NCBI GenBank assembly: GCA_036346275.1
Contig: CM070725.1
Location: forward strand, 16,606,216-16,670,215
Source: Otatea glauca
Taxonomy: Eukaryota > Streptophyta > Magnoliopsida > Poales > Poaceae
Length of the DNA: 64,000 bases
Direction of reading: 5' to 3'
Shown here: positions 12,443 to 24,654 of the stretch, piece after piece
Position numbering within the stretch: the stretch's first letter is position 1
Layout of the letters: each line of letters begins with the position of its first letter
Notes under the pieces: model-generated
What the model saw: only the letters and a program-made list of their open reading frames with translations
Databases searched by the model: none
Told to the model about the DNA's origin: nothing
Position numbers and translations under genes: made by a program

Positions 12443-14968
12443 TGTAATATCTCGGAAGAGAATTAGATTTTCGTAATATTGCAGAAAAGATTTGAGAGGG
12501 GAATTCTCTGTGGGCTGGGCCAGCAGGACTTGGGCCAACCCTAGCTCCCTTCCCCATCTGGCCGCACCATCCTCCCACCTCATCCAGCTACCTCCATTTC
12601 CCTCTTTCCTTGCAGCAGTCCCTTCCACTCCCCATAGCAGCCACCCTCCCGTGTTCTTTCCCCTCCCTAGCTGCCCCTTCCTCCTCCCTTGGGATAGCCA
12701 CTGGCCTTCCTCGCATCGTTGTTGCTGTTGCACATGCTGGTGTCAAGGATCACGAGAATTCTAGGGCAAATCGTGCGGAGGAGTGAAGAACGCTTAATCT
12801 GAGGGGAAACACCGACATCACCCTTCCATCGAGTCTTCGGGCGAAGGTATAATCCTTAGACTGAAATTGAGGTTCCGGTGCTGTGTTTGTATGGGATTTG
12901 TGTGGTTTTCCTGCTGGATGTGATTGTAATGATCTCCAAGTAGTGTTTGGGGTGAATTCAGAATTCGGGAAGATCTTGATCAGATCTTCCGATCGCGTTT
13001 TGGAGCCCTTATGGTCCGTTCCAGAAGGGTTGGATGTTGCAAAAAATGTATATTATTATCTTAAGTTTCATTAGAGATCAAGAACATGAATTTTAGTTCA
13101 GCGGTTTAAAAGTTATGGCCTTTTGAAGCACTGGTGTACAGAATTTGTGCCTGTTAGCAGCAGCTGCGGTAATTAGCAAATTAGGGCTAAGTAGAGGCCG
13201 AATTAAATTATTTCAATAACTAGAGAAATCTAGGAAATTTCCTGTAGAATTCATAAATATCGTCGTTTTCTTAATTTGGAGTTGTATAAAAATAGTTATG
13301 ATATTTTGAAGTTTGCTGTCCAGTGAGGCAATAGTTTAGTTTTCAGGGTAGGAAACGAAATGCTAGATGGTTTAACTGAATAAGATGGTTAACTAGAAAC
13401 TTATGGGAATTCCTCGGTAGTTTTCATTAAGTTCTTAGTTTCCCAAGTTTGGGCTCCAGAGGTAGAATTTATGGTATTTTGATCACCGGGACAGCAAGGG
13501 GTTGTTCTGTCCGGTGAGTGAGAAAGGTTGAAAATCGGATGGCGTGTAGGTGTGAGGTTGTTATATTGTTATATGCATTGTTGCTGCATGATTTTTTTTA
13601 GATTAATGCATATATACGTTTGTTGCAGGAGATGTGATTTCGGGAGTGGCCTCGACCTTACGTCACTCCACTCTTTGTGGGTAAGAGACAAGTGCATGGT
13701 AAGAAGGATTGATGTTTAAATTGATTAATGTTACCCTAATGTTTTACATATTTATTGTTAATCGTTGTTATGGTTTATATTTGAGATCTTGATATTATCT
13801 TGGTGAATGCATCTTGAGAAGGAATATTCGGTGATGCTGGTTCATGATGATTGGTTTTTGAAAAGTGTTACATCACTTGCATTTATATTATGAAAGTTGC
13901 ATTTGAGCTAGGTCGGTGAAAGAGTCATATAACTAATCTGGAGTGCATGAGCTAGGTCGGTGAGAAAGCTATACGACTTGACCTGGGTGCTCTTGAGTAA
14001 GACCTACTTCAGTAGGCCCCCTCCACAGGGATGAAAGGGAATGAAAGGTGCGACACCGACGGGTGTGCACTCAAGCTATACCGGTATAAGCTATAAAAGG
14101 TGTATATGAGCATGTAAGCATATTTACATTGCATTGCATGGCTAACGATGAATCATGTTTAATGAGATGATTGTGATTCATGGTTACGAGATAGAGTCAT
14201 GGACTCATCCAAAGGTGAATAAGGTGTAAAAGGTAACAACTGGTATGATATTACTTTATTATGTACAGGTTGAGTCGTGGACCCATCCTTGTTGATTTTA
14301 AATGCGATAGACCCACTCTTGTTGATTTTAAATGCGATGAAAGGTTATGTTATTGTTTTATTATGTACTTGCTGAGTCATGGACTCACTCTAGCTTTCTT
14401 TACGTGTTTTAGGTGGGCATTGAAGGCGACATATATGGGAAGGGATTAGCGTCATTGTGTCACTTGTCACACCGTCTTTACCATGATCTAGTTTAGTGTT
14501 CACCCATGAATAAGATAGTGCTTAACTTTATTTAGATGTTGGAATCAAATAGTCGCATTTCGTGACATGTGAACCTAGTCTGTTGTAATTGATTAATAGA
14601 GAAGTATGAATAATTAATCTCTTGTTTAATTAATATTGTCCTTTGTATCCAAGCTCGAGGGCTTGGGCGTGCTTGTGCACATGGTTCGAAGTCTTCTTTT
14701 TGTTATTAATAGTCTAGAATTGGTATTACTTGTTTAGGTAGTATGCTGAAATTATTCTCTGAATTGCTTATCTAGTGTTATTTTCAGTATCACGTAACTT
14801 GAGGTTGTTTGTGGCTTCTAGTTATATCTAGAAACTATCCTTTAGTGGTTGTTTAGCGATTAAATGTTTAATAATGTGTTACTGAAATTTTGGTGTAAAA
14901 TTGTTAAGACATAGCAATATAGTATGATGTTGTGACATTCAGGGCACATGGGGTGCTGGGGTGTTACA
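12443..14968 (+). repeat. 5' LTR of element T
   Basis: 2526 bp, TG...CA, closely matching 21628-24146. It differs by a 30-bp tandem duplication at 14280-14339 that is single in the 3' LTR, so the duplication arose after insertion or was lost from one LTR. It contains a short GC-rich early part (12500-12780) that gives spurious ORFs on both strands, palindromic TGAGTC-GACTCA boxes at 14194-14387 and a stem-loop at 13643-13669. Confidence 0.9.
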
Positions 14969-14970
14969 GT

Positions 14971-14984
14971 TGATATCAGAGTGC
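14971..14984 (+). promoter_or_regulatory. Primer-binding site of element T
   Basis: TGATATCAGAGTGC starts two bases after the 5' LTR. It resembles the initiator-methionine tRNA primer site (TGGTATCAGAGC) used by most plant LTR elements, with two or three changes. Confidence 0.7.
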
Positions 14985-17900
14985 GTTTTAGGTCCGTGGT
15001 GCTTGAATGTAGTCAATTACTCTAGGGTGAACTAAAAATTTTATGTGAAAAATTAGAAACATGGCTTAGGTATATTTTTTAAAATTTTGCCGTAGGACAA
15101 TAACATTAAAATCTGATTTAGGTTGGTTAAGTTAACTTAAAACATGACACACTCTTATGCACAGTAGGAAGGGCATGGTTAATCATTGCATTGCGTTGTA
15201 ATGTTTTATTTGAGTTATGATGATTTGATCATGCATGATGTTTTGATGACGCATGCTGCTAGGATTATCAAATAACTGCATGAATGAATGTATTTATGTG
15301 AATTAGTGGTGTCGAAGGGTTTCAAACATGTTCTTTTGGCCGTGGTTAGGGCCATGGTTGGGGTGTGGCTGGGTAGAGCCACCATTTGAGGATTAGGAAT
15401 CACTCGTAGGAGTGAGTTGTTGCCTAATACGTCATAGATCAGAGAGTTTCTTGAGAAAGTTGATTTCATTATGTCTTCGATGGTCAAAGACAAAGAAAAA
15501 GAGTTTAGTGGAAAGTCTTTATTGGTTGCTATTACTACAGTTCTAGCGATTGGTTTTGTTGGTTAGCGTTGGTTGTTTTGCGGAGAAAATTACTGCCATT
15601 TTCATGTGTTTATTATTCTCCCCGTTTAAGAGAAGTTATTGAAGTTCTTGTGCAAGACTTAAGTTGTGTGGATTTATGTTTTGTAACGTTACAAGAAAAG
15701 GATTAAGTGATCGCTTAGTTTTTCCTTTTGTGAAATAAATTTTTGCAACCTTCTTCCTTCGTGGAAGTTTTAAATTTTGAAACTTGTTTTGGAGATCTTT
15801 TGTGTGTCAAAGTTTGGGTCTTTCCATCTTGTTATTTATGAGTTGAGTTCCTCTATGAAATAGGGTTGGGTTTTCTGGAAAGAATAATGTTGTAAGCAAA
15901 GTAAGTAATCATTTGACTAAAACAAATTGTCAGTAGTAAGAAGTATTATTTAGCATGTTACTTAGAATATAATTGTGTGACTTATAGAATGAAGTATTTC
16001 TATAGTAACTAGTGAGTTGAATCAATTAATCATAATTGTTATCTTTAGTTTAGAAATAAATAAATTTCTATTATCATGGATTATTCTTTAGTAAGTAATG
16101 ATTACTGGTGTTATTGTTCATGCTTAAGAACCGTTGCCTTACTTAAAAGTTGGGGTCACACCCTGTTATTTCAAGGGTAGGTGACCAATGAAAATGTTAA
16201 AAATTTAAACTTTGATGCGTAGTTAAAACATTGAGATAATGTAAGGTACTACTACTGTTACATTAAATTGGTTGGTTGTTTAAAGTCTTTCTAATATAGA
16301 AGGATTGTCATAATGTATGGTTTTATCCTTAGCGAATGACTGCTTTAGATCCATACTTATGAAATATGTCTCGTGGAGATAATATTTAATTGCTAGAGTC
16401 AATTATTGATCGAATAAGTTTTGATTGTTGAGATGTTGACATATGGGTTGTACGGAAATATATATGTTGATCATGCTGAAAGTTTAGTTGAAAATATATG
16501 CTTTAAACTTGGAATAGGAAGTTGTGTGATTGATGGTTCGTAGAACAAAAGAAAATGTTGATGCATTGACTTATGTTGAATTAATTATCAGATTGAATGT
16601 GCTTAAAATTATGACATGTTTCTCCTTGTTGATTAACATGAGATAGACTTGGTTTAAAGTTTGATGATAACATTGCCAATCGTGGTTATAATTATTGGAG
16701 AAGGTAAATTAAGGAATAGTGGTTACGTAATGTATGTTAAACCCTGATGGGGTTTCCTAAGAGGCAAATTGTGAATATTGAAACCTGTGATGGTACGCGT
16801 ATTTGATTACTATAGTTGGTGGGATTTAAGGTGAACTCATGTTTAAATGTATATGGATTGGTTTGTTCGTAGGATCTTTTGGATGAATGTCTTTTGGCTA
16901 AGGCATTCTCTATTATGTGTATTAGAGCTTCTCTAAATTAGTGTGAATGTAGTCAATTTTAGGATTAACTTTGCAGCCTAAAAATGAGGATGAAAGAATG
17001 AATAATCATGAAGTAATATCTTGGTGGATTTTGAATGCTTTATTTCATTGAATAACGCCATTCATTTGTCTTTACTATGATATTTAGCTTAAGTTATGAT
17101 TATGGAATTTACCCTCAAGGGTGTATGTTTGGATTGCACTGGTTAGCGTAGAAAAAATTGAGTTATCTATTGTTTTTCAGTCAAAGGAAAACAGCAAACC
17201 TAATGTAACGTTTTAGAAGATCTAGATTTTGATATAGGTGTATCTCTAGTTTGACAGGAGTTAGATTTTTATTGAAATGTGTGTGATATTTGTGAATCTT
17301 TCTAAAAGGTGATTCTTATGATTGTTTCATGAGTGGTTTTTGCTGGTGAAGTGGTCTTACTGTTGGGAAATGATTTTTTCCCTATCTCTTGAGAAAGATG
17401 ATGGTTGTTGTGTGAAAAGATGTTTGATTCCAGAATCGGTTTTCTATCTTTCCGAAATGTTTGGTTTTGGGTAAATTTGAGATGATTTGCTTTGGAAAAA
17501 ATGAGATAATTTGTTTTGGTTAAAGTGAATGCATCTATAATTAATTTATGCGGTGTTTCTCTTTTAAATTGGGTTCGTCCCTATGTGAAGTTTAGTGCCT
17601 TGGTTTTAAGGTGATGAAAGTGGATTTTGTTGTTAAAGAGAATCGAGATTTCATCTGCGTTCTAGCATGGAAAAAATGATTGATCATTGGTTTTTGTTAG
17701 TACATTAAAGGATTGTACTCTCTGACCTTGTTCTTTGAGTGAAAGAATGTGGGGGTGAGAAGTTCTTAGAAAGAGAAACCAAGTGTGGGTTGGTTTTGAC
17801 CTAAGGTACTAGTCTTGGCTAGTGTTGATCGTAATTGGTAAAATGAGTGGATAGCAAGAGAGGTTTTTCGCGTGTCTTAGTCCATAACTTCTAGGAAATA

Positions 17901-18380
17901 TCGACTAGCTGTTTTGGTTCTTTAGTGGTGCTTGAGTAAGCTTTAAAAGTTGTCCACTAGGAAGTTGGGTGTAATTAAATTACCTTTCCGCAATGTGTCT
18001 GGATAATTAGTTATGTTGGAGGTAGCCAATGTTATGATAATTTGAAGTGATTTTTTCTGTCATGAACGCTTGTCTTGGGTATTCATCCCTTAGGGCTAAA
18101 TAGACCTGGTAGGTGAAAAGATTTGAATTTATTTTGTTAGCAGTTATGTTGTGGAAATAAAAAAGAAGTGTGCCATTGTTGGAAACTTCTTATAGAGGTT
18201 ATGGTCCTTTCATTATAAGGCCAACCAGTTGGGAGTGTTGGGAATTTGTGCCTTATGGGGGTACAAGTTTGGAACCCCAGATGTTCAAGCGGTTTGTATG
18301 GTTGATTAGTTGAGTGTTGGTTTAGAGGTGTGTTAGAGTAAAGTGTCTCGTGTTGTTCTTGTCGTCTTGAGTACGATGAA
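14985..18380 (+). other. Internal region of element T with no recognisable gag-pol
   Basis: This 3.4-kb AT-rich stretch should hold gag, protease, RT and most of integrase. I find no ORF with family motifs, no zinc knuckle, no DTGA-type protease motif and no FIDD box on either strand. It is either so decayed by C-to-T change that motifs are lost, or a deletion plus replacement derivative. The retained integrase tail argues that an autonomous ancestor was eroded. Confidence 0.5.
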
Positions 18381-18572
18381 CCATGGAGAGGTTGACAGTG
18401 GAACATGTAGTTACGCGATTGAGTTGAAGAGGGATCTGGAGTTGGAGTTAGAGGTTGGCACCGTGTTCTCCTAAAAGGTACCATCGGTTAAAGGGATCGT
18501 ATGCTTTAGTGCTAAAGGGAAGCTTAGTCTGAGAAATGTTAGACCATTCTCGATAGTGGTATGATTTGGGAA
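18381..18572 (+). pseudogene. Element T integrase C-terminal relic, part 1
   Basis: Plus-strand reading gives, with stops, DLELELEVGTVFS then KVPSVKGIVCFSAKGKL and SLRN-RPFSIV. These correspond to the integrase C-terminal (GPY/F-type) region of Tekay chromoviruses, where a DLxFxVGDxVxLKVSP stretch precedes KGKLSPRYxGPF. The frame runs into the TTTGG duplication of the solo LTR and resumes at 21244. Confidence 0.65.
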
Positions 18573-18577
18573 TTTGG

Positions 18578-21238
18578 TGTAACATAGCAGGTAAAGGAAA
18601 ATTTTAGTTAGGGTGTGGGCCGGTCTTGCAGTCTGTTTCAGGGTGTTGTGGGCCTGTTCGTGGGCATTAGGAGATGGGTTTTAGCCCTTGTGAGAGGGTT
18701 TCTCCCACCTAATCCCCTAATTTTTTTTTCTCTCTACTTGGTTGCTCCCAGCCGAGTGGGATTGAGGCAGCAAGGCAAAGCCCTCCTCCATGCGCCTCCC
18801 TTAGCCTTCCTCCCCAACCAAGCCCTCCTCCATGGTGCCTCCCCCTACAGCTCCTCCCTGGACGAGCTTCCCCCCTGGCAGCAGCTCCTCTTCCTCCTCC
18901 CTTGCTCCTCCTTGTGGTAAGCAAAGGTAAAGTAACTTAGGGTTTGGTTTTGGGTGGGTTGCTGCTGTAGCTAGGAGGAGTCCTGCTAGTTTTGGGTGTT
19001 CTAGGGTTGTAGGTTTTGGTGGATTTGGGGGATTTTTGGTGGATTTGAAAGTGGGAGCAATTCTGTGATTTTCGGGCAGATTTTATCCCCTCTGTTAGGG
19101 TGCAATTTTGCAGATTTTAGGTTGGTTTCCTGAACTTTTGGATGTAGAGAAAGTTGTAGATCGTCGAATCCCCTTTAATTTGAGTATAAGAACACTAAAA
19201 TCCGATCAGCCAATTGAAAGTTATGCCATTTTTGGTGTTGACTGTCCAGATTAGGTTGTGGATTGCGCCCAAAATGTTCAACTGAAGATTTGATATAGCA
19301 ACAGGCCGAATAAGGATTTTTGATTGCCTAGAGAAATGTAGGAAATTTCCTGTAGATTTAGAAAGTGTATTTGTATCCTTGACTTGGAGTTAAGGATCAA
19401 AAGTTTTGGCATGTTGAAGTTGCTGTCCAGAACTGAGATTTCTGCTGAAAGTTCAGAGTTGATCTAAAGGTCAGAGGGTTTCAGGTGTTGAGAAAATGGC
19501 TATGGGGTAACTATAGGTTATCCTCTTGTGGTCATTTGGAGCCTAAGAATGCAAATTTTTACTTAGCCAATTAAAAGTTATGTTCATTTTAGTACCTGCT
19601 GTTCAGAACTACTCTTAATGTATATAACCTCTGTTCATCTCTAATCTGGGAACTAGTAATACATCTTCTGAATAAATGGATATAATATAGTTGTACATTA
19701 TCCTCTTGTGATTAATTACAAACTGAGTTCACTCAATTTGGTTCAACCATTGAAAAGTTATGCAAGTTTTACATTTTGCTATCCAAATTGTGACTAGTAG
19801 CAGATTCAATTTTGTTCTGTGATTTAGGACAAGTTAGAGGCCGAGTTGGAATTTGCAATTGCCTAGAGATAGATGGAAAATTTTATTTAGATGCTTAAAA
19901 TGTCTTCATTTGCTCAATTTAAAGTTATATAGCAGTAGTTATGCTATGGTGAAGTGGGCTATCTAAACTAGTTTTGTATGAATTCAGAGTTTTGGGGCAA
20001 ATTTGATTTAGGGAGTGAAAGTGTTGTTTGTTGACTCTAGAACATGTGAATTTGAGTGTGCAATTGTATTTCCAGGTGGAGTAGCTTCGGGAGTGGCTTC
20101 TTCTTTTCGCCACTCCATTCCTCTCGGTAGAAGGCAAGTGTATCAACTAGAAGGATATTATAATGTTGATTGGTTGCTTGTGCATATGAATATGATATGA
20201 TGTGCTACCATGCATATTTCTTGAATTTGCTTAGACTAGTAAGAACGGTAATTCATGGATGGATGAATTGACTTATGTTTATGAAATTGGGCATGACTAT
20301 GCAAGTGGTGAAAATGAATGAAGTTGCACATGTATTCATGTTAATTGCATACATGCATTCATAATGGAAGAGGCGACCCATTCTGATGCGGGCCTCTATG
20401 TTCACACATAGTGAACACGAAAGTACTACCTCGTGGTCCCATTTATCGAAGTGAATGGGAGCGAGGCGAGAAAGTAGGCACCTTCCACGGGATTGAAGGG
20501 GCGTGAGGTGCACACCGACGGTGTGCACTCGGCGATGCCGATGCGATGCAAAGAAAAGAGCATTCAAGAGCATGCATTTCGCATTGCATCCTAACGATGA
20601 TTTTGAGTTCAATAGAAATGTGTAGAGTTGGGATCGAGTCGTGGACTCATCCAAAGAGATTTAAAGAGATACATGTAGGAAGTAAGTAATGAAGTGAAAA
20701 GAGGTAAATGTTGTTGATATTATTGTTTTATAAATTCATGGATTTGGATAAGAAGTATGCTCTTACTGTTGATTTAATTGTGTAAATTGGTTTGTGATGC
20801 ACTTTCTTTGAGTCTTGAACTCATGCTTGTTTGTTTAATTTTTTAGGTACCACGAGAGCGACTTTAGGGATGGGACTTAGCTGCACCTCCACTCACGCTC
20901 ATGACATGTTAAAAGATTAGTTGGGTTAATCAGTTCACTCTAAAAACTAGTTGAATTCATTATGTAATCGTGTTGTAGTTAAGTTTAATTGATGATTGAT
21001 GATATTATGGTTAGTTGTGTGCTTAGTTGGTCATGATGGTTGATTGATTCCATGACATGTTGTAGATTATATCAAAATAATTATTGTCTTTTGTCTGCTG
21101 AGTGGATGTCCAAGTTTTAGGGAAGGTGCTGCCGAAATTTTTAGTGGATTTCGGAGTACTATTAGAGTTGATCTTCCTTACCTAGTTTTATTTCCTGTTT
21201 TGGTGACACTCAGGGCACTTAGGTGCCGGGGTGTTACA
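18578..21238 (+). mobile_element. Solo LTR nested in element T
   Basis: The sequence begins TGTAACATAGC and ends GGGGTGTTACA, with a perfect 5-bp duplication TTTGG at 18573-18577 and 21239-21243. At 2661 bp it resembles the LTRs of element T in its ends, in the stem-loop (20090-20116), in the palindrome at 20508-20528 and in a TGAGTC-GACTCA-type box (20635-20649). Its body is otherwise diverged, so it is a sister family. It cuts the integrase tail of element T in two, proving that it is the younger insertion. No internal region remains. Confidence 0.9.
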
Positions 21239-21243
21239 TTTGG

Positions 21244-21540
21244 CCTATCACTTGGATTTGTTTGAGTCCCTGCGTGGGTGCATTGAGTTTTCATATTGAG
21301 AAAGTTCTTGCAGGATTTCAAATGAGAGTTTTTGTTAGAGCGATTGGTCATTGAGCCTAGACATCTTGCCTTGAGACCTGCCCAACGCAGATTCCGGGGA
21401 GTCCTAGTGGGAATTTCGGTATAGATCATAAAGTATGTCAGAGTGTTGTGGTCGTATCAATCTAGGCGGGAAGCAACTTAGGAATTGGAGTCTCACATTC
21501 GCAAGAAGTATCTAGAGTTGTTCTCATCGGGTATGTGACG
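21244..21540 (+). pseudogene. Element T integrase tail and chromodomain-region relic, part 2
   Basis: Translation continues the integrase C-terminus after the solo LTR: FGNLAYHLDLFESLRG matches the usual xGxxAYxLxLPxSLxGxH segment. Further on, VRVLWSYQSRREAT and ELESHIRKKYLELFSS match the end of Tekay polyproteins (VxVxWxxxxxxEATWExExxxRxxYPxLF). In-frame TAG/TAA codons and one missing Trp (TGG to TAG) make it non-functional. This is the strongest evidence for the lineage of element T. Confidence 0.7.
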
Positions 21541-21615
21541 TGATGTGGTTTGATTTCCTTGTTGGTTCTGTTATCGAGTAGTTGGTGCGCTAAAAATTCG
21601 GGGTCGAATTCTGTT

Positions 21616-21627
21616 AAGGGGAAAGAA
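21616..21627 (+). other. Polypurine tract of element T
   Basis: AAGGGGAAAGAA lies immediately before the 3' LTR, the position expected for plus-strand priming. Confidence 0.7.
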
Positions 21628-24146
21628 TGTAATATCTTGAAAGGGAATTAGATTTTTCTAATATTGCAGAAGAGATTTGACAGGGGAATTCTCCGTGGGC
21701 TGGGCCAGCAGGTCTTGGGCCAACCCTAGCTCCCTTCCCCATCTGACCGCACCCCCCTCCCACCACATCCAGCCGCATCCCCTCCCCTCCCCTCTTTCCT
21801 TGCAGCAGTCCCTTCCTCTCCCCATAGCAGCCACCCTCCCCTGTTCTTTCCCCTCCCTAGATGCCCCTCCCTCCTCCCTTGGGACAGCTACTGGCCTTCC
21901 TCGCGCCACTGTTGCTGCTGCACATGCTGGTGTCAAGGATCACGAGAATTCTAGGGCAGATCGTGCAGAGAAGTGAAGAATGCTTAATCTGAGGGGAAAC
22001 ATCGACATCACCCTTCCATCGAGTCTTCGGGCGAAGGTATAATCCTTAGACTAAAATTGGAGGTTCCGGTGCTGCGTTTGGATGGGATTTGGGTGGTTTT
22101 CCTGCTAGATGTGATTGTAGTGATCTCCAAGTTGTGTTTGGGGTGAATTCAGAATTTGGGAAGATCTGGATCAGATCTTCCGATCGCGTTTTGGGGCCCT
22201 TATGGTCCATTCCAAAAGGGTTGGATGTTGCGAAAAATGTAGATTATTATCTTAAGTTTCATTAGAGGTCAAGAACACGAATTTTGGTTCAACGGTTTAT
22301 AAGTTATGGCCTTTTGAAGCACTGCTGTCCAGAATCTGTGCCTGTTAGCAGGAGCTGCGGTAATTAGCAAATTAGGACTAATTAGAGGCCGAATAAAATT
22401 ATTTCAATAACTAGAGAAAGCTAGGAAATTTCCTGTATAATTCATAAATCTCATTGTTTTCTTAATTTGGAGTTGTATAAAAATAGTTATGATATTTTGA
22501 AGTTTGCTTTCTAGTGAGGCAGCAATTTGGTTTTCAGGGTAGGAAACGAAATGCTAGATGGTTTAATTGAATAAGTTGGATAACTAGAAACTTGTGAGAA
22601 TTCCTCGGTAGTTTTCATAAAGTTATTGATTTCCTATGTTTGGGCTCCTGAAGTAGAATTTATGGTATTTTGACCACCGGGACAGCAAGCGGTTGGTCTG
22701 TTCGTTGAATGAGAAAGGATAAAAATCGCATGGCTTGTAGCTGTGAGGTTGTTATATTGTTGTATGTATTGTTGCTGCACGATTTCTTTTGAGATGAATG
22801 CATATATTTGTTTATTGCTGGAGGTGTGATTTCGGGAGTGTCTTCGACATTACGCCACTCAACTCTTCGTGGGTAAATAGGCAAGTGCATGGCAGAATGA
22901 TAATTTGGTTAAGACGGATTGTTGTTTAAATTGATTAATGTTACCCTGTTGTTTTACATTATTATGGTTAATCATTGTTATGGTTTATGTTTGAGATCTT
23001 GATATTATCTTGGTGAATGCATGTTGAGAAGGAATATTTGGTGATGCTGGTTCATGTTGATTGATTTTTGAAAAATGTTGCATCACTTGCATTCATATCA
23101 TGAAAGTTGCATTTGATCTAGGTCGGTGAAAGAGTCATATAACTAATCTGGAGTGCATGAGCTAGGTTGGTGAGAAAGCTATATGACTTGACCTGGGTGC
23201 TTTTGACTAAGACCTACTTCGATAGACCCCCTCCACAGGGATGGAAGGGAATAAAGGGTGCGACACCGACGGGTGTGCACTCAAGCTATACCGGTATAAG
23301 CTTTGAAATATGCATATGAGCATGCAAGCATATTTGCATTGCATTGCATGGCTAATGATGAATCATGTTTAATGAGATTATTGTGATTCATAGTTATGAG
23401 ATTGAGTCGTGGACTCATCTAAAGGTGAATAAGGTGTAAAAGGTAACAACTGGTATGATATTACTTTATTATGTACAGGTTGAGTTGTGGACTCACGTTT
23501 GTTGATTTTAAATGCGATAAAAGGTTATGTTATTGTTTTATTATGTACTTGCTGAGTCATGGACTCATTCTTGCTTTCTTTATATGTTTTAGGTGAGCAT
23601 TGAAGGCGACATATATGGAAGGGATTAGCGTCATTGTGTCACTTGTCACACTGTCTTCACCGTGATCTAGTTTAGTGTTCACCCATGAATAATATAGCGC
23701 TTAACTTTATTTAGATGTTGGAATCACATAGTCGCATTTCGTGACATGTGAACCTAGTCTGTTGTAATTGATTAATAGGGAAGTGCGGATAGTTAATATG
23801 TTGTTTAATTAATATTGTCCTTTGTATCCAAGCTCAAAGGCTTGGGTGTGCTTGTGCGCGTGGTTCAAGTCTTCTTTTTGTTATTAATAGTCTAGAATTG
23901 GTATTACTTGTTTAGGTAGCATGCTGAATTTATTCTCTAAAATGCTTATCTAGTGTTATTTTCAGTGTCATGTAACTTGAGGTTGTTTGTGGCTTCTAGT
24001 TATATCGAGAAACTATCCTTTAGTGGTTGTTTAGCAATTAAATGTTTAATAATATATTGTTGAAATTTAGGTGTAAAATGGTTATGACATAGCAATATAT
24101 TATAATGTTGTGACATTCAGGGCAAATGGGGTGCTGGGGTGTTACA
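21628..24146 (+). repeat. 3' LTR of element T
   Basis: 2519 bp, pairing with 12443-14968 along its full length. It ends GGTGTTACA and is followed by the target duplication TAGAT. Three TGAGTC-GACTCA palindromes are at 23403-23417, 23481-23495 and 23553-23567. Confidence 0.9.
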
Positions 24147-24151
24147 TAGAT

Positions 24152-24654
24152 ACTCAACCATAGACTAGCCTCCATTCTTAATGGATCTGAATTTTTGTTT
24201 CTTGATATCCATGATTCCTTTCAACACATGATACTGGTGAAAAGCAGCAACAAATCCATTCCAAGAGATGTTCGTAGGGCTTTATGGGCAGCACAGTAGT
24301 TTTTCCACTATTCAGTGACAACACCTTCCAACTGATAGGAAGCGTAAAGGACATTCTCATTGCCTTCACACTGGGTGATGAGCAACTTCTTCTCGATTAT
24401 TTTTGACAGCTTTGAATGAGGACGAGGAACATTGGCAGCAACACGGGGTGCATTGTTGACAATAGCTTGATGAGTCATATTCTGGATTTGCTACATCATG
24501 TGTGCATCAACTGAGTCTGAGCAGCCAAAAAAGCTCTAAAGTTATGCATATCCGCTTGAGGTGATGGCTAGGGAATAGATCCTTCATTGGTATTTTCACT
24601 GGAATGAGTCCCACTTCTACTAGCACCAAAGTTGTTGGCACGAGTCTGAACCAT
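24152..24654 (-). pseudogene. Element M gag, N-terminal part
   Basis: From an ATG at 24654-24652 the minus strand reads a gag-like protein, MVQTRANNFGASRSGTHSSE, followed after a stop by a matrix/capsid-like stretch (ITQCEGNEN-LYASYQLEG and CAAHKALRTSLGMDLLL). These resemble the gypsy gag core, where a substrate-binding helix region contains a GxAxxWW-type Trp motif. It continues to the TAGAT duplication and then at 12442. Several stops and a frameshift interrupt it. Start choice: first Met of the conserved block, 970 bp downstream of the PBS. Confidence 0.65.

Larger units (their letters stand above)
12443..24146 (+). mobile_element. Element T: full-length Tekay-type gypsy element, gag-pol eroded
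   Basis: This complete LTR element has a 5' LTR at 12443-14968, PBS from 14971, internal region, PPT at 21616-21627 and 3' LTR at 21628-24146. The 5-bp target duplication TAGAT is at 12438-12442 and 24147-24151. Both LTRs start TGTAATATC and end GGTGTTACA. It is inserted in gag of element M and carries its own nested solo LTR (18578-21238). Only the integrase/chromodomain tail of pol can be recognised, so it is defective. Homology of that tail to Tekay-type chromovirus integrase sets the class. Confidence 0.9.

Noticed and set aside
12270..12764. Overlapping ORFs on both strands, Gly/Arg- and Ser/Pro-rich, repeated at 21658-21976
   Set aside because: They lie in the GC-rich early part of the two LTRs of element T, have no family motifs and are open on both strands because of base composition.
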